64,000 nt of DNA from Paracidovorax cattleyae (GCF_900104515.1 NZ_FNJL01000013.1:103571-167570), one strand, 5' to 3'. Positions 8,727 through 17,963 are shown, counted from the stretch's first letter. Notes: generated by a model from the letters alone, not told the origin. Made by a program: numbers and translations.

Positions 8727-9689
8727 ATGAGCGAGCGACTGTCAGGTATCGAGGCTTTCGTGGCCGCAGTGGAAGCTGGCAGCTTCGCGGCGGCGGCCCT
8801 GCGCCTGCAGCGCACGCGCTCTGCTGTCGCCAAGAGCGTGGCACGTCTGGAAACGCGCCTCGGCACCCGCCTGTTCCAGCGCAGCACACGCAGCCAGAGC
8901 CTGACCGAAGACGGCCAGGCCTACTACGAGCGATGCCGGCGCGCGCTGGCGGAGCTGGATGCCGCCGATGCCGCCGTGGAAGCCGGCCGTACCGCGCCGC
9001 GCGGCACACTGCGCGTGACGGCGCCCATCCTCCTGGGACGCGAGCTGGTGGCGCCGCTGCTGCTGGAGCTGACGGCTGCCCATCCGGGCCTGGTGCTGGA
9101 GATGGTGTTCAGCGACAGCGTGGTCCCCCTGGTGGACGAACGCATCGACCTGGCCGTCCGCAGCGGTCCGCTGCCGGACAGCAGCGTGCTGGCCGCACGG
9201 GCCATGGGCCGGCAATGGATGGGCGTCTATGCCGCACCGGCGTACCTGGAGAGGCATCCGGCGCCCGCCGGTCTGGACGCCCTGTTCGCGCATGCCGATC
9301 GCCACCGCTTCGTCGGCTACGCGCGCGACACCGGCCCGCACCCGTGGCAGTTCCGCGGCGCGGACGGGCGGGTGCGGGCCTTCGACCCGTCCGCGTCCAT
9401 CGCCTTCGGCAGCAACAGCCTCGAAGCCAACAAGCTGGCTGCCATCGCCGGGATGGGGCTCGCCCGCCTGCCGGCCTGGCTGGTGGCCGATGCGCTCGCC
9501 GCGGGCACGCTGGTGCAGGTCTTCGCCGAACCCCAGCCCTATGGCTATGCGCTGCAAGCCGTGTGGCCCCAGGCCCGGGCGCTGCCGCTGAAAACGCGCG
9601 CGGCCATCGACCTGCTGGCCCACCGCCTGCCGGGCCTGCTGGCGGCGGGCCGCCCTGCCGGCCCATCGCCCTCCGAGGCCGGCGACTGA
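8727..9689 (+). CDS. LysR-family transcriptional regulator
   Basis: 320 residues: winged HTH in the first 65 (GSFAAAALRLQRTRSAVAKSV) and a periplasmic-binding-type effector domain from about 90. It resembles the subgroup that regulates adjacent oxidoreductases. Divergent from the MDR dehydrogenase with a dyad between them, so it likely controls that gene and itself. The start ATG at 8727 places the HTH at the usual distance from the N-terminus. Confidence 0.9.
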   Translation: MSERLSGIEAFVAAVEAGSFAAAALRLQRTRSAVAKSVARLETRLGTRLFQRSTRSQSLTEDGQAYYERCRRALAELDAADAAVEAGRTAPRGTLRVTAPILLGRELVAPLLLELTAAHPGLVLEMVFSDSVVPLVDERIDLAVRSGPLPDSSVLAARAMGRQWMGVYAAPAYLERHPAPAGLDALFAHADRHRFVGYARDTGPHPWQFRGADGRVRAFDPSASIAFGSNSLEANKLAAIAGMGLARLPAWLVADALAAGTLVQVFAEPQPYGYALQAVWPQARALPLKTRAAIDLLAHRLPGLLAAGRPAGPSPSEAGD

Positions 9690-9846
9690 TGTCCAGGATT
9701 CGGGAAGCCAGCGTTCGCGATAGCAAAGGCCCTTCGTTTGGCAAGGCATCGCCATGCATGCATCGCATGCCGGACCGCATTGGCACCGCTGGCATCCGGC
9801 CCCTTTTCCATGCGATGCTTTGGCCCCTCAACCAGACCGCGAACGA

Positions 9847-10431
9847 ATGCCGATGCGCAAACGCCGTTTCCTGACCCACCTCGGCCTCGCCGGCATGCTG
9901 CCCGCCGGATCGGCGCTGGCCCATGCCCCAGCCCAGCCCCAGCCCGCGCTGCTCACCGTGGCCGGCGCCATCCAGCATCCCAACCGCGGGGCACTGAACC
10001 CCACCGCGGACCTGCTGGCTGCCAGGCAGGGCGTGCAGTTCAGCCAGGCCCGCAGCTTCGATGCCGCGGCGCTGCAGCACCTGCCGGCCGTCTCCATCAC
10101 CCCCACGCTCGAATACGACGGCCAGCGCCACACCCTCGAAGGTCCGCTGCTCACTACCGTGCTCGCGGCCGCCGGCGCGCCGACCCAGGGATCGGCCACC
10201 GTGGTGCTGCGTGCCGTGGACGGCTACAACACCTCCCTGACCATCGCCGACGCGGACCGCTACCGCATGATCGTCGCGCTGCGTATGGACGGCGCCCCCC
10301 TGCCCCTCGGCGGGCTGGGCCCCCAGTGGGCGGTCTACGATGCGGACAACCTGCCGCAGTTCAGGGACAAGCCGCTCAAGGAGCGTTTCGCGCTGGCCCC
10401 CTGGGGCCTCTACCTGATCGAAGTACGCTAG
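9847..10431 (+). CDS. Exported molybdopterin-dependent oxidoreductase-fold protein
   Basis: 194 residues. A twin-arginine-like leader (RKRRFLTHLG) and a hydrophobic segment ending in SALAHA suggest export, possibly by Tat. The mature part resembles the small stand-alone sulfite-oxidase-fold domain (TLEYDGQRHTLEGPLLTTVL and the late GPQWAVYD region), a group usually annotated as molybdopterin-binding oxidoreductases. At this length it lacks a dimerisation domain, so cofactor binding is uncertain. No obvious operon partner. Confidence 0.65.
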   Translation: MPMRKRRFLTHLGLAGMLPAGSALAHAPAQPQPALLTVAGAIQHPNRGALNPTADLLAARQGVQFSQARSFDAAALQHLPAVSITPTLEYDGQRHTLEGPLLTTVLAAAGAPTQGSATVVLRAVDGYNTSLTIADADRYRMIVALRMDGAPLPLGGLGPQWAVYDADNLPQFRDKPLKERFALAPWGLYLIEVR

Positions 10432-10534
10432 GCGTACCGAGGATTCTGCCCCGCGGCGGGCCCGGGGGGGCGGCGTTGGCGCTATGATCCAGCGCGTTCA
10501 CGCCTCCTCCCCCACAGCCCGCAACAAAGACAGC

Positions 10535-10894
10535 ATGAAGAGTTTGAAGACGCTGCTTGCAGAGCAAGCAGCCCTGGATGCAGAAATCGCCCGCGAGAAA
10601 AAGCAGGCAGCCGCACAGGCCCTGAGCCAGATCCAGGCCTTGATTGCCGAGTTCGGTTTCACCGCCCAGCAGGTGTTTCCCTGGCAGCCCGTCAGGAAGC
10701 ACGTGCCCGCCAGGTATCTGGATCCGAAAACCGGCGCCACCTGGACGGGCCGCGGCAAGCCGCCCGCCTGGATCGCCGGGAAGGACCGCGACCAGTTCCT
10801 GATCGAAAAGACGGTGACGCAGCCGGCCCAGCAAGGGCCTTTCCTCGCCGAAATGGCGGCGGCGGCAGCCGCGGCGCGGCGCGGCGGGCGCTGA
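10535..10894 (+). CDS. H-NS family nucleoid-associated protein
   Basis: 119 residues. N-terminal helical oligomerisation region rich in Ala, Glu, Lys and Gln (about 1-40), then a C-terminal DNA-binding motif (TWTGRGKPPAWIAGK, about 69-83) of the H-NS/Bv3F type that binds the minor groove of AT-rich DNA. The ATG at 10535 is preferred over an upstream in-frame start because the family begins with such a helix. It ends in an Ala-rich tail. A TATGAT hexamer at about 10481-10490 could be its -10 element. Confidence 0.88.
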   Translation: MKSLKTLLAEQAALDAEIAREKKQAAAQALSQIQALIAEFGFTAQQVFPWQPVRKHVPARYLDPKTGATWTGRGKPPAWIAGKDRDQFLIEKTVTQPAQQGPFLAEMAAAAAAARRGGR

Positions 10895-11149
10895 ACCGGT
10901 CCTCCTCTCCGACCGGGGCCAGTGCAGGGCCCACCATGCCACGGCAGCAGCCGGCCACGAATCCGGACGGCACCTGCCATGACGACGTGCTGCTGCACCA
11001 GCTCGGCGCGCGCATCGATGCCATGCAGGGCGATGCGCTGATCGTGCTGCACCAGTTGGGTGGGGCATACCGACAGGATGCTCGACATGACCATCGACCT
11101 GCTGCAGCGCCATGCGGATGAGCGCGATGTGGCCATGCTACCAGGCGCA

Positions 11150-11480
11150 TCATCAATTGGTGGGTGGTCGGGGGTCAGGTGGATGGTCCGGCCTTTCCGC
11201 CATGCGCGCGGGGCGCGCGTGTCCACCTGCAGGTTTTCCCAGGCCAGCATCCCCTGCACCTGCCGGCCTGGGCACGGCGCACCAGCGCCTGGATGCGGGC
11301 ATCCAGCTCCCGGAACGAAAACGGCTTGGCCAGGTAATCGTCGGCCCCTACCGCCAGGCCCTGCACGCGATCGTCCACTGGATCGCGCGCCGTCAGCATC
11401 AACACCGGCACGGGGTTCTGGAACTCCTCGCGGAGCTTGCGGCACAGCGCCACGCCGTCGAGCCGCGGCAGCATCACGGC
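11150..11480 (-). pseudogene. Response-regulator fragment
   Basis: On the minus strand the frame from about 11480 reads [15 protein letters not shown], then [37 protein letters not shown] in pieces. These are the second half of a receiver domain, including the conserved Thr/Ala and the KPF lysine. The phosphoacceptor half is missing. After a frameshift near 11280 another frame continues into an OmpR-like linker ([19 protein letters not shown]) and then loses resemblance. So it is truncated at both ends with an internal frameshift. Confidence 0.7.
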
Positions 11481-11714
11481 CGGGATTTTCCGCGTCGGGC
11501 GCATGCCATTGCACCGGGTCATCGCGCGCCGCCAGTTCATGGGCCAACGCCAGCGCCCACGCTTCGTCCCCGGCCTCGACCGCGAACTACGGTAAGTGCG
11601 GCTTGCGCAAATCCGCGCCGACATGCACCATCTGGATCAACACCAGGGCGTCAGGGTCATTGCTTCCTTCCAGGGAAGCCAGGAGTTGGGGAGGTGTGGG
11701 CATGGGAGGTCTCA
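11481..11714 (-). pseudogene. N-terminal remnant of a small unidentified gene
   Basis: From an ATG at 11714 or 11703 the minus strand reads [20 protein letters not shown], then [14 protein letters not shown], a TAG, and then in the same frame [20 protein letters not shown]. The continuity of sensible protein across the stop indicates a once-intact gene with a nonsense mutation. It is cut at about 11480, where the response-regulator fragment begins in another frame. The helix-strand pattern reminds me of RraB/DUF695-like proteins, at low confidence. Confidence 0.45.
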
Positions 11715-11841
11715 TGCAATGCGGGTGGCAGGCATGGCGCCCATCTTCCCGGGCTGGGTTCCAGGGCGGACGTGCATCGTCGATGTGGCGAATACTTTAC
11801 CTGCGCCGCAGAGCCTCCGGCCGGGGTCGCTCCACCCGGGG

Positions 11842-13134
11842 CTAGGCGCTCGGCCGCCCTGCGCCGGCCATTGCACGCGTCCGCCCGATCACCATCGCCA
11901 TCACGGCCGCGACCATGCAGGCCAGGCCTGCCGCATACAGCGCAGGCGTGTAGGTCAGCAGCAGCGTACGGGTCAGGCCTGCCCCCCATGCGGCCGTGGC
12001 GGCGCCCAGTTGATGGGCGGCAAAAATCCAGCCGAAGACCAGGCCCACTTTCTGGGGACCGAAATGCTGCGCCGAGAGCTTGATCGTGGGCGGCACGGTG
12101 GCGATCCAGTCCAGGCCGTAGAACATGGCGAATAGGCCCAGGCCGTAGAAGGTGAACTCCGAATGCGGCAGCCAGAACAGCGACAGCCCGCGCAGCCCGT
12201 AGTACCAGAACAGCAGCTTGCGGTTGTCATAGCGGTCCGACAGCCAGCCCGAAAGCACCGTGCCCACGAAGTCGAAGGCCCCCATCATCGCCAGCACCGA
12301 GGCGGCCGGCACGGCCGACATGCCGCGGTCGCCGCACAGCGAGATGAAGTGCGTCTGCACCAGGCCATTGGTGGACAGCCCGCAGATGAAGAACGTGCCT
12401 GCCAGCAACCAGAACGTCCGGTGGCCCGCGGCTTCGGCCAGCACCCTGAACGGCGTGGCCAGCGTCATGGCCGAAGGCGGGGCCACGCTTGCAGGCGTGA
12501 GTTCGCCCCCATAAGGCGCCAGGCCGAGATCGGAGGGCCGGTCGCGCACCAGGGCGAAGACCAGGAGCGCGACCAGCGCACTGCCCGCGCACACGGGAAC
12601 CGTGGCGGAGCGCCAGCCCCAGTGCTCGATCATCCAGGCCGCCATCGGCAGGAAGGCCAGCTGGCCGGTGGCCGCGCTGGCCGTGAGCACGCCGATGACG
12701 AACCCCTTGCGTGCCACGAACCAGCGATTGGCGACCACGGCGCCCAGCACCAGGGCCGTCAGCCCCGTGCCGATGCCCAGCAGCAGGCTCCAGAGCACGA
12801 ACAGCTGCCACAGCTGCGTGGCCTGGGTGACCAGGGCCATGGCCGCGCCGACCAGCAGCAGCCCCGTCACCATCACGGCACGCAGGCCGAATCGCTCCAT
12901 GAACACGGCGGCAAACGGGCCCAGCAGGCCGAACAGCGCAAAGCGCAGTGCCAGACTGCTCGATATCTGCTCGGTGCTCCAGCCGAACTCGCGCGATAGC
13001 GGCTGCAGCATGGCGCCCGGCAGTCCCAGGGCGGCCGACATGGTCAGCATGGTCAGGAAAGTGACGGCCGCGACCAGCCAGCCATAGTGCATGCCGCGCC
13101 GCTGCAGCCAGCGCGCCGTGGGGGTGGAGAACAT
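11842..13134 (-). CDS. MFS transporter
   Basis: 430 residues, about twelve hydrophobic segments, with the first helix at GWLVAAVTFLTMLTMSAALG and an inter-helix loop FMERFGLRAVMVTG typical of monocarboxylate/oxalate-type MFS porters. AAGGA lies 8 bases upstream of the ATG at 13134. It lies 38 bases downstream of the marR gene on the same strand, so both are probably one transcript under the double-palindrome operator. Substrate unknown; context (MarR, thioesterase) suggests an aromatic acid or drug. Confidence 0.88.
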   Translation of the reverse strand: MFSTPTARWLQRRGMHYGWLVAAVTFLTMLTMSAALGLPGAMLQPLSREFGWSTEQISSSLALRFALFGLLGPFAAVFMERFGLRAVMVTGLLLVGAAMALVTQATQLWQLFVLWSLLLGIGTGLTALVLGAVVANRWFVARKGFVIGVLTASAATGQLAFLPMAAWMIEHWGWRSATVPVCAGSALVALLVFALVRDRPSDLGLAPYGGELTPASVAPPSAMTLATPFRVLAEAAGHRTFWLLAGTFFICGLSTNGLVQTHFISLCGDRGMSAVPAASVLAMMGAFDFVGTVLSGWLSDRYDNRKLLFWYYGLRGLSLFWLPHSEFTFYGLGLFAMFYGLDWIATVPPTIKLSAQHFGPQKVGLVFGWIFAAHQLGAATAAWGAGLTRTLLLTYTPALYAAGLACMVAAVMAMVIGRTRAMAGAGRPSA

Positions 13135-13172
13135 GTCGGTTCCTTCCGGGGAGTGGATGTCTGTGCGGCGGG

Positions 13173-13646
13173 CTAACCGGGCCGGCCGGCCGCGCCTTCG
13201 CCACCGCCGTCGAGCAGGGCCAGGCATTCATCGATCAAACCGTGCAGCGCCGCCACGCGCTCCGCGCCCAGGCGCGCATTGAGTTCGCCTTGCGCGATCT
13301 TCCAGCGTTGCTTGGCCTCCTCGCGCTGGGTGCGGCCCGCATCGGTGATGTGGACCAGGCGGCTGCGCTGGTTTTCGCCCTGGCCCATGCGCACCCACCC
13401 GGCATCGACCAGCGGCTTGATATTGCGCGTCAGCGTCGAGGCATCCATGCGCATGAGCCGTGCGAGGTCCACCGGCCGCACGGGGCCGGCAGCCAGGACA
13501 TGGCTCAACAGCGTGTACTGCGTGATGCGCATGTCGGCGTCATGAAGGTGGGCTTCATAGATCAGCCCCACGCTGCGCATGAGCTGGCGCACGCGGTGGT
13601 TGGTGCAGCCCGAAGGCACGGAAAACGGGTCGCGGTAGCTCGGCAT
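13173..13646 (-). CDS. MarR-family transcriptional regulator
   Basis: 157 residues with a MarR winged helix: dimerisation helix at the N-terminus, recognition region RPVDLARLMRMDASTLTRNIKPLVDAGWV and wing near QRSRLVHITDAG. Start ATG at 13646 follows the AT-rich operator region by ten bases. MarR proteins are usually ligand-relieved repressors of the divergent gene and themselves. Here the divergent gene is a thioesterase and the downstream gene is an MFS transporter. Confidence 0.9.
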   Translation of the reverse strand: MPSYRDPFSVPSGCTNHRVRQLMRSVGLIYEAHLHDADMRITQYTLLSHVLAAGPVRPVDLARLMRMDASTLTRNIKPLVDAGWVRMGQGENQRSRLVHITDAGRTQREEAKQRWKIAQGELNARLGAERVAALHGLIDECLALLDGGGEGAAGRPG

Positions 13647-13655
13647 GGCGTCATT

Positions 13656-13684
13656 ATTGCATATGCAATCATTGTATATACAAT
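13656..13684. promoter_or_regulatory. Two tandem perfect 14-bp palindromes, probable MarR operator
   Basis: ATTGCATATGCAAT at 13656-13669 and ATTGTATATACAAT at 13671-13684 are each perfectly self-complementary and separated by one base. Their centres are 15 bp apart, so two dimers could sit about one and a half helical turns apart. They lie between the divergent marR and thioesterase starts and overlap the AT-rich promoter region of both. Length and symmetry fit a MarR-type site. Confidence 0.8.
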
Positions 13685-13735
13685 TAATTGGCCGCCACCA
13701 TCCCGGTGGCCAGACCGAGAGGAAAGAACGATCCC

Positions 13736-14308
13736 ATGGAGCAATACACCCCACCTTCGGAGAGCGCCCCCTCGTCCGCCCTGCAGGCTTGGCTGGATGA
13801 AGAAAGCGCCGTCAGGGCCCGTCTCGATGCAGGAGCCGGTCCCGGCGTGGTGCGGCCGGAACAGGCCGCGGGCCGCAGCGGACTGGAACTGATGCAGGCG
13901 ATGCTGCGGGGCGAAGTCCCCTACCCGCCCATCGCGCAGACGCTGGACTTCCTGCTGGTGGCCGTAGGGGAAGGCAGCGCCGTATTCCAGGGCAGGCCCG
14001 GTACGGCGCACCTGAACCCCATGAACGGCGTACATGGCGGCTGGTTCGCCACGCTGCTGGATTCGGCGCTGGGCTGCGCAGTCCATACCCGCATGCCGCC
14101 GGGCCGCGGCTACACCACGGCCGAACTCAGCATCAACCTGGTCAAGGGCCTCACGCCACGCGTGCCGCGCGTGCGCGCCGAAGGCCGCGTATTGCATTGC
14201 GGCCGCCAGCTGGCCACGGCCGAAGCGCGCCTGGTGGGCGCAGACGGCACGCTCTACGCCCATGCCACCACCACGTGCCTGGTGTTCGACATGCCGGCGT
14301 CCCGCTGA
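13736..14308 (+). CDS. PaaI-family hotdog-fold thioesterase
   Basis: 190 residues. The hotdog signature NPMNGVHGGWFATLLDSALG (about 99-118), with the HGG turn and a downstream catalytic carboxylate candidate, places it among PaaI-like acyl-CoA thioesterases. The chosen ATG at 13736 follows an AGAGGAAAG box at about 13718-13726; an upstream in-frame start at 13688 would run into the operator. An N-terminal extension of about 70 residues precedes the fold. It is divergent from marR and is likely induced with the MFS transporter, suggesting detoxification or catabolism of an acyl/aryl-CoA. Confidence 0.88.
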   Translation: MEQYTPPSESAPSSALQAWLDEESAVRARLDAGAGPGVVRPEQAAGRSGLELMQAMLRGEVPYPPIAQTLDFLLVAVGEGSAVFQGRPGTAHLNPMNGVHGGWFATLLDSALGCAVHTRMPPGRGYTTAELSINLVKGLTPRVPRVRAEGRVLHCGRQLATAEARLVGADGTLYAHATTTCLVFDMPASR

Positions 14309-14351
14309 TGCGCCCCCCGCTCGACAGCTCGTCCTATCCTGCTGTCGAGCG

Positions 14352-15257
14352 TCAAGCCGCATCGCCCAGGAACGCATGCCGGTGCAGGCGTACCCATTCT
14401 TCCACATCCGTCGGAACGAAGCCTTCCAGTGCTGCGCAGGATGCGAACGGCCTGGAGAGCATCGCATCGGCTTCGCCAGGGTGATCGGCGAAGTACCGGA
14501 ACTTCCCCGCGATGCGCTGCCCCATGCCCGCGCCGAGAGCCGCGCTCGGCTGCGCCCGGTACGCGACCGGCCGGCCCAGTCCTGCCGCCACGCCGGCCGC
14601 GAGTGCGTGGCCGTCCAGGCTCCTTGCGCCCGCCACACGGTAATCGCCCGTGGCCCCGCGCTCCATCAAGAGAATGGCCGCACGGGCACAGTCGTCCACA
14701 GAGGTCCAGGCGATGCGCTGGCACGCCGCCATCGGCGGTGCGAAGATGCCCTCCTCCACGATCTCGCGGCGTGCCGAGGGCTTGAGCAGATTGTCCAGGT
14801 ACATCGTAGGCCGGACGCCAGCGAAGGACAGGCCCGCCCGGCGCAGGGCATTCTCCACCGCCCAGTTCCCGACAAAGCTGGATTCGGAGCAGGGCGCGGG
14901 CCGGCTCGCGCCGGCGAGTCGCAGGACCACGAAGCGCAGGCCGGCCGCCACCGAAGCCACTGCCGCATTCCGTGCCTGGGCTGCCATCCTGTCGGCAGGC
15001 CCGGTCGGAATTTGCAGCACGGCATGGCCCACGCCGATGCTGGCCGCATACAGTGCATCGGCATCCTCCAGATCGGCCGCGACCCATTCGACACGCTCCT
15101 GAGTCGAAAAGGCAAAGTGCGGCGCACGGGAGCGATCGCGCACGAGTGCACGCACCCGGCATCCCCGCGCCAGCGCGGCGCGCACCACCGCGCTGCCCTG
15201 CACGCCGGCAGCGAGATAAACGAGAACAAGGGGCCTGGATGGATCAGGGGTAGTCAT
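14352..15257 (-). CDS. NmrA-like NAD(P)-binding protein
   Basis: 301 residues, atypical short-chain dehydrogenase family. The N-terminal Rossmann motif LVYLAAGVQGSAVVRAAL and a YxxNL-like segment (MYLDNLLK near 150) fit NmrA/HSCARG-type sensors or reductases rather than classical SDRs. An AGGAG box lies 8 bases before the ATG at 15257. It converges with the thioesterase gene at its 3' end. Substrate or redox role unknown. Confidence 0.8.
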   Translation of the reverse strand: MTTPDPSRPLVLVYLAAGVQGSAVVRAALARGCRVRALVRDRSRAPHFAFSTQERVEWVAADLEDADALYAASIGVGHAVLQIPTGPADRMAAQARNAAVASVAAGLRFVVLRLAGASRPAPCSESSFVGNWAVENALRRAGLSFAGVRPTMYLDNLLKPSARREIVEEGIFAPPMAACQRIAWTSVDDCARAAILLMERGATGDYRVAGARSLDGHALAAGVAAGLGRPVAYRAQPSAALGAGMGQRIAGKFRYFADHPGEADAMLSRPFASCAALEGFVPTDVEEWVRLHRHAFLGDAA

Positions 15258-15517
15258 GGAAGCAGCTCCTTCAGGAAAGGCCTGATGGAGACGCGTCAAG
15301 ATCCACGGCGCCGATCAGGCCCGCACAGCGCACGACGGCGCGGGACTGTCGGGGGCCGCACCTGCGCGGTGCAGCCAGAGCTTTCCCGGGAGGGGAAAGG
15401 GCTTGGGCCTACCCAGACCAAGCCTGCCATTTCGACGATGGCAGTGTACTTCCATGCCCGGCCCCCAGTATCGGCCGAGCCATATCGCCGGCGTGCCCAT
15501 CGGGTCGCCCGGAAACG

Positions 15518-15551
15518 AAAAAGCCCCTGACCTCCAAAGAAGATCAGGGGC
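15518..15551 (-). terminator. Rho-independent terminator of icd
   Basis: GCCCCTGA at 15523-15530 pairs with TCAGGGGC at 15544-15551, loop of 13, followed on the minus strand by five T residues (A run at 15518-15522). It lies 34 bases beyond the icd stop. Confidence 0.88.
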
Positions 15552-15585
15552 CCGCGAGACGCCAAGCGACGCCGCTAGGCGGCAA

Positions 15586-16845
15586 TCACATGTTGTCGAT
15601 CATCACCTGGCCGAAGCCCGAGCAGCTCACCTGCGTCGCGCCTTCCATCAGGCGCGCGAAGTCGTAGGTCACCTTCTTGCTCAGGATGGACTTTTCCATC
15701 GAGCGGATGATGGTGTCGGCCGCTTCGGTCCAGCCCATGTGGCGCAGCATCATCTCGGCGGAGAGGATCTCGGAACCGGGGTTCACGTAGTCCTTGCCGG
15801 CGTACTTCGGCGCCGTGCCGTGGGTGGCTTCGAACATGGCGACGGAGTCGGACAGGTTGGCGCCGGGGGCGATGCCGATGCCGCCCACCTGGGCTGCCAG
15901 CGCGTCGGAGACGTAGTCGCCGTTCAGGTTCAGCGTGGCGATCACGCTGTACTCGGCGGGGCGCAGCAGGATCTGCTGCAGGAACGCGTCGGCGATGCTG
16001 TCCTTGACCGTGATTTCCTTGCCGGTCTTGGGGTTCTTGAACTTCATCCACGGGCCGCCGTCGATGAGTTCGGCGCCGAATTCCTTGGCGGCCAGGTCGT
16101 AGGCCCAGTCACGGAAGCCGCCTTCCGTGAACTTCATGATGTTGCCCTTGTGCACGATGGTCACACTGGGCTTGTCATTGTCGATCGCGTACTGGATGGC
16201 CTTGCGCACCAGGCGCTGCGTGCCTTCCCTGGACACGGGCTTCACGCCGATGCCGGAGGTCTCGGGGAAGCGGATCTTCTTGACGCCGAACTCTTCCTGC
16301 AGGATCTTGATGAGCTTCCTGGCCTTGTCGGACTCGGCTTCGAACTCGATGCCGGCATAGATGTCTTCCGAGTTCTCGCGGAAGATCACCATGTTGGTCT
16401 TCTCGGGTTCCTTCACGGGCGAGGGAACGCCCTTGAAGTACTGGATGGGGCGCAGGCAGACGTAGAGGTCGAGCTCCTGGCGCAGCGCCACGTTCAGCGA
16501 GCGGATGCCGCCGCCCACGGGCGTCGTCAGCGGGCCCTTGATGGAAACGACGTAGTCACGCACGGCGTGCAGGGTTTCTTCCGGCAGCCACACGTCGGGG
16601 CCGTACACCTTCGTGGACTTCTCGCCGGCGAAGACTTCCATCCAGTGGATCTTGCGCTTGCCGCCGTAGGCCTTGGCCACGGCTGCGTCCACCACTTTCA
16701 GCATCACGGGGGTGATGTCGAGGCCGGTACCGTCACCCTCGATGTAGGGAATGATGGGCTGGTCCGGCACGTTCAGGGACATGTCGGCATTGACGGTGAT
16801 CTTCTGGCCTTCGGCAGGGACCTTGATGTGCTGGTAGCTGGTCAT
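15586..16845 (-). CDS. icd: NADP-dependent isocitrate dehydrogenase
   Basis: 419 residues, full length for the E. coli-type homodimeric enzyme that oxidises isocitrate to 2-oxoglutarate in the TCA cycle. Visible: [12 protein letters not shown] near the N-terminus, the substrate/phosphorylation loop [13 protein letters not shown] with Ser116, the [12 protein letters not shown] region and the C-terminal IDNM. The start at 16845 leaves no upstream family residues. It has its own terminator and sits alone on the minus strand. Confidence 0.97.
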   Translation of the reverse strand: MTSYQHIKVPAEGQKITVNADMSLNVPDQPIIPYIEGDGTGLDITPVMLKVVDAAVAKAYGGKRKIHWMEVFAGEKSTKVYGPDVWLPEETLHAVRDYVVSIKGPLTTPVGGGIRSLNVALRQELDLYVCLRPIQYFKGVPSPVKEPEKTNMVIFRENSEDIYAGIEFEAESDKARKLIKILQEEFGVKKIRFPETSGIGVKPVSREGTQRLVRKAIQYAIDNDKPSVTIVHKGNIMKFTEGGFRDWAYDLAAKEFGAELIDGGPWMKFKNPKTGKEITVKDSIADAFLQQILLRPAEYSVIATLNLNGDYVSDALAAQVGGIGIAPGANLSDSVAMFEATHGTAPKYAGKDYVNPGSEILSAEMMLRHMGWTEAADTIIRSMEKSILSKKVTYDFARLMEGATQVSCSGFGQVMIDNM

Positions 16846-17046
16846 GGAACGGTTATCTCCGGTGGAATGGCGTCCGGGGCGGCGCCCGGCCGGCCTGTGC
16901 GACAGGCACAAAACGCAATGATTTTAGCGATAAAAATTTGTAGGCCTTGTCTGTCAACGCCCTGGGCTGCGGTATCGTTGTGTCAGGGCTTCGCGGGCCT
17001 ACGCGGGGCTCGCAAACCTTCCGAAACTCATCAAGGAAACGGCCAA

Positions 17047-17256
17047 ATGAAAAAACTCCTCGCTGTCCTGATCGCCGGCCTGTTCACTGCCGGCGCATTC
17101 GCCCAGGCTCCGGCCCAGGCCCCCGCCACGACGTCTGCCCCCGTGGCCGCCGATACCGCAGCGCCCGCCCCCACGGCCCAGGCCAAGAAGGCTGGCAAGG
17201 GCGCCAAGCACAAGACCGCCCACAAGAAGACCAAGAAGCACAAGGCTGCCGCCTGA
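17047..17256 (+). CDS. Small exported Lys/Ala/Pro-rich protein (Asr-like)
   Basis: 69 residues: a clear signal peptide (MKKLLAVLIAGLFTAGAFA) followed by a Pro/Ala/Thr segment and a strongly basic tail of alternating Lys, His and Ala (from about residue 46). The layout resembles acid-shock protein Asr, a periplasmic basic protein of Enterobacteria, though at this composition similarity may be convergent. AAGGAAA at 17033-17039 is the ribosome-binding site, and a strong terminator follows. Probably monocistronic. Confidence 0.75.
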   Translation: MKKLLAVLIAGLFTAGAFAQAPAQAPATTSAPVAADTAAPAPTAQAKKAGKGAKHKTAHKKTKKHKAAA

Positions 17257-17312
17257 GGTTTGCCGCCTCCCGTGCAACGGGGATGACCGCCTCTGGCGCC
17301 GTCCCCGCTCCG

Positions 17313-17340
17313 AAGCCCGCTTTACGCGGGCTTTGCTTTT
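17313..17340 (+). terminator. Rho-independent terminator after the basic small protein gene
   Basis: AAGCCCGC at 17313-17320 and GCGGGCTT at 17326-17333 form an 8-bp stem with a 5-base loop, followed by TGCTTTT. Confidence 0.88.
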
Positions 17341-17389
17341 GGCTGATAGGCTTTGGAACAGCCCTTTCCCAATGGATGACCCACTCGCC

Positions 17390-17878
17390 ATGACCCACGA
17401 TCTTCCGTCCGGCCCGACGCCCCGCCCCCTTCGCCGCCTGGCGGTTTCGCTGGCCCTCGCCGCGGCCTGCCTCGGCACGGCCCAGGCCCAGGAAGGGCCG
17501 CAACTCGATCTGCAGCGGGTGGACCTGGCCGCCGGCATGCACCGCATCGACGCACAGCTGGCGGTGACCCCCCAGGAGCGCGAAACCGGCCTCATGCACC
17601 GCAAGGACATGCCCTCCAACGAAGGCATGCTGTTCGTGTTCTCGGTGCCGGCCGCGCAGTGCTTCTGGATGAAGAACACCTTGCTGCCGCTCACCGCCGC
17701 CTTCGTCGCGGACGACGGCACCATCGTCAACCTGGCCGACATGAAGCCGCAGACGCTGGATTCCCACTGCTCCGACAAGCCCGTGCGCTTCGTGCTGGAG
17801 ATGAACCAGGGGTGGTTCGCCAGGCGCGGGATCAAGCCGGGCTCGAAGCTGTCCGGCGCGCCGTTCGCCAGGCGCTGA
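17390..17878 (+). CDS. DUF192 family exported protein
   Basis: 162 residues. The N-terminus has an Arg-rich start and a hydrophobic stretch ending AQAQ (about residue 33), a signal peptide. The DUF192 core follows: TPQERETGLMHRKDMP, the FWMKNTLLPL motif and the C-terminal GIKPGSKL. Structures of the family show a small barrel of unknown function. ATG at 17390 is chosen; an in-frame ATG at 17372 would add six residues. Confidence 0.88.
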   Translation: MTHDLPSGPTPRPLRRLAVSLALAAACLGTAQAQEGPQLDLQRVDLAAGMHRIDAQLAVTPQERETGLMHRKDMPSNEGMLFVFSVPAAQCFWMKNTLLPLTAAFVADDGTIVNLADMKPQTLDSHCSDKPVRFVLEMNQGWFARRGIKPGSKLSGAPFARR

Positions 17879-17907
17879 CGCGCCATGCCCTGCGAACGCA
17901 GAAACAA

Positions 17908-17934
17908 AAAAACGGCCCTCCAGGGGCCGTTTTT
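17908..17934. terminator. Bidirectional terminator between DUF192 gene and sodB
   Basis: CGGCCC at 17913-17918 pairs with GGGCCG at 17924-17929. The A run before and T run after (17930-17934) extend the stem and give a U tract in both directions, serving both convergent genes. Confidence 0.88.
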
Positions 17935-17963
17935 CATGGAGTCCGGCAGGCCGGGCCGCAGGA

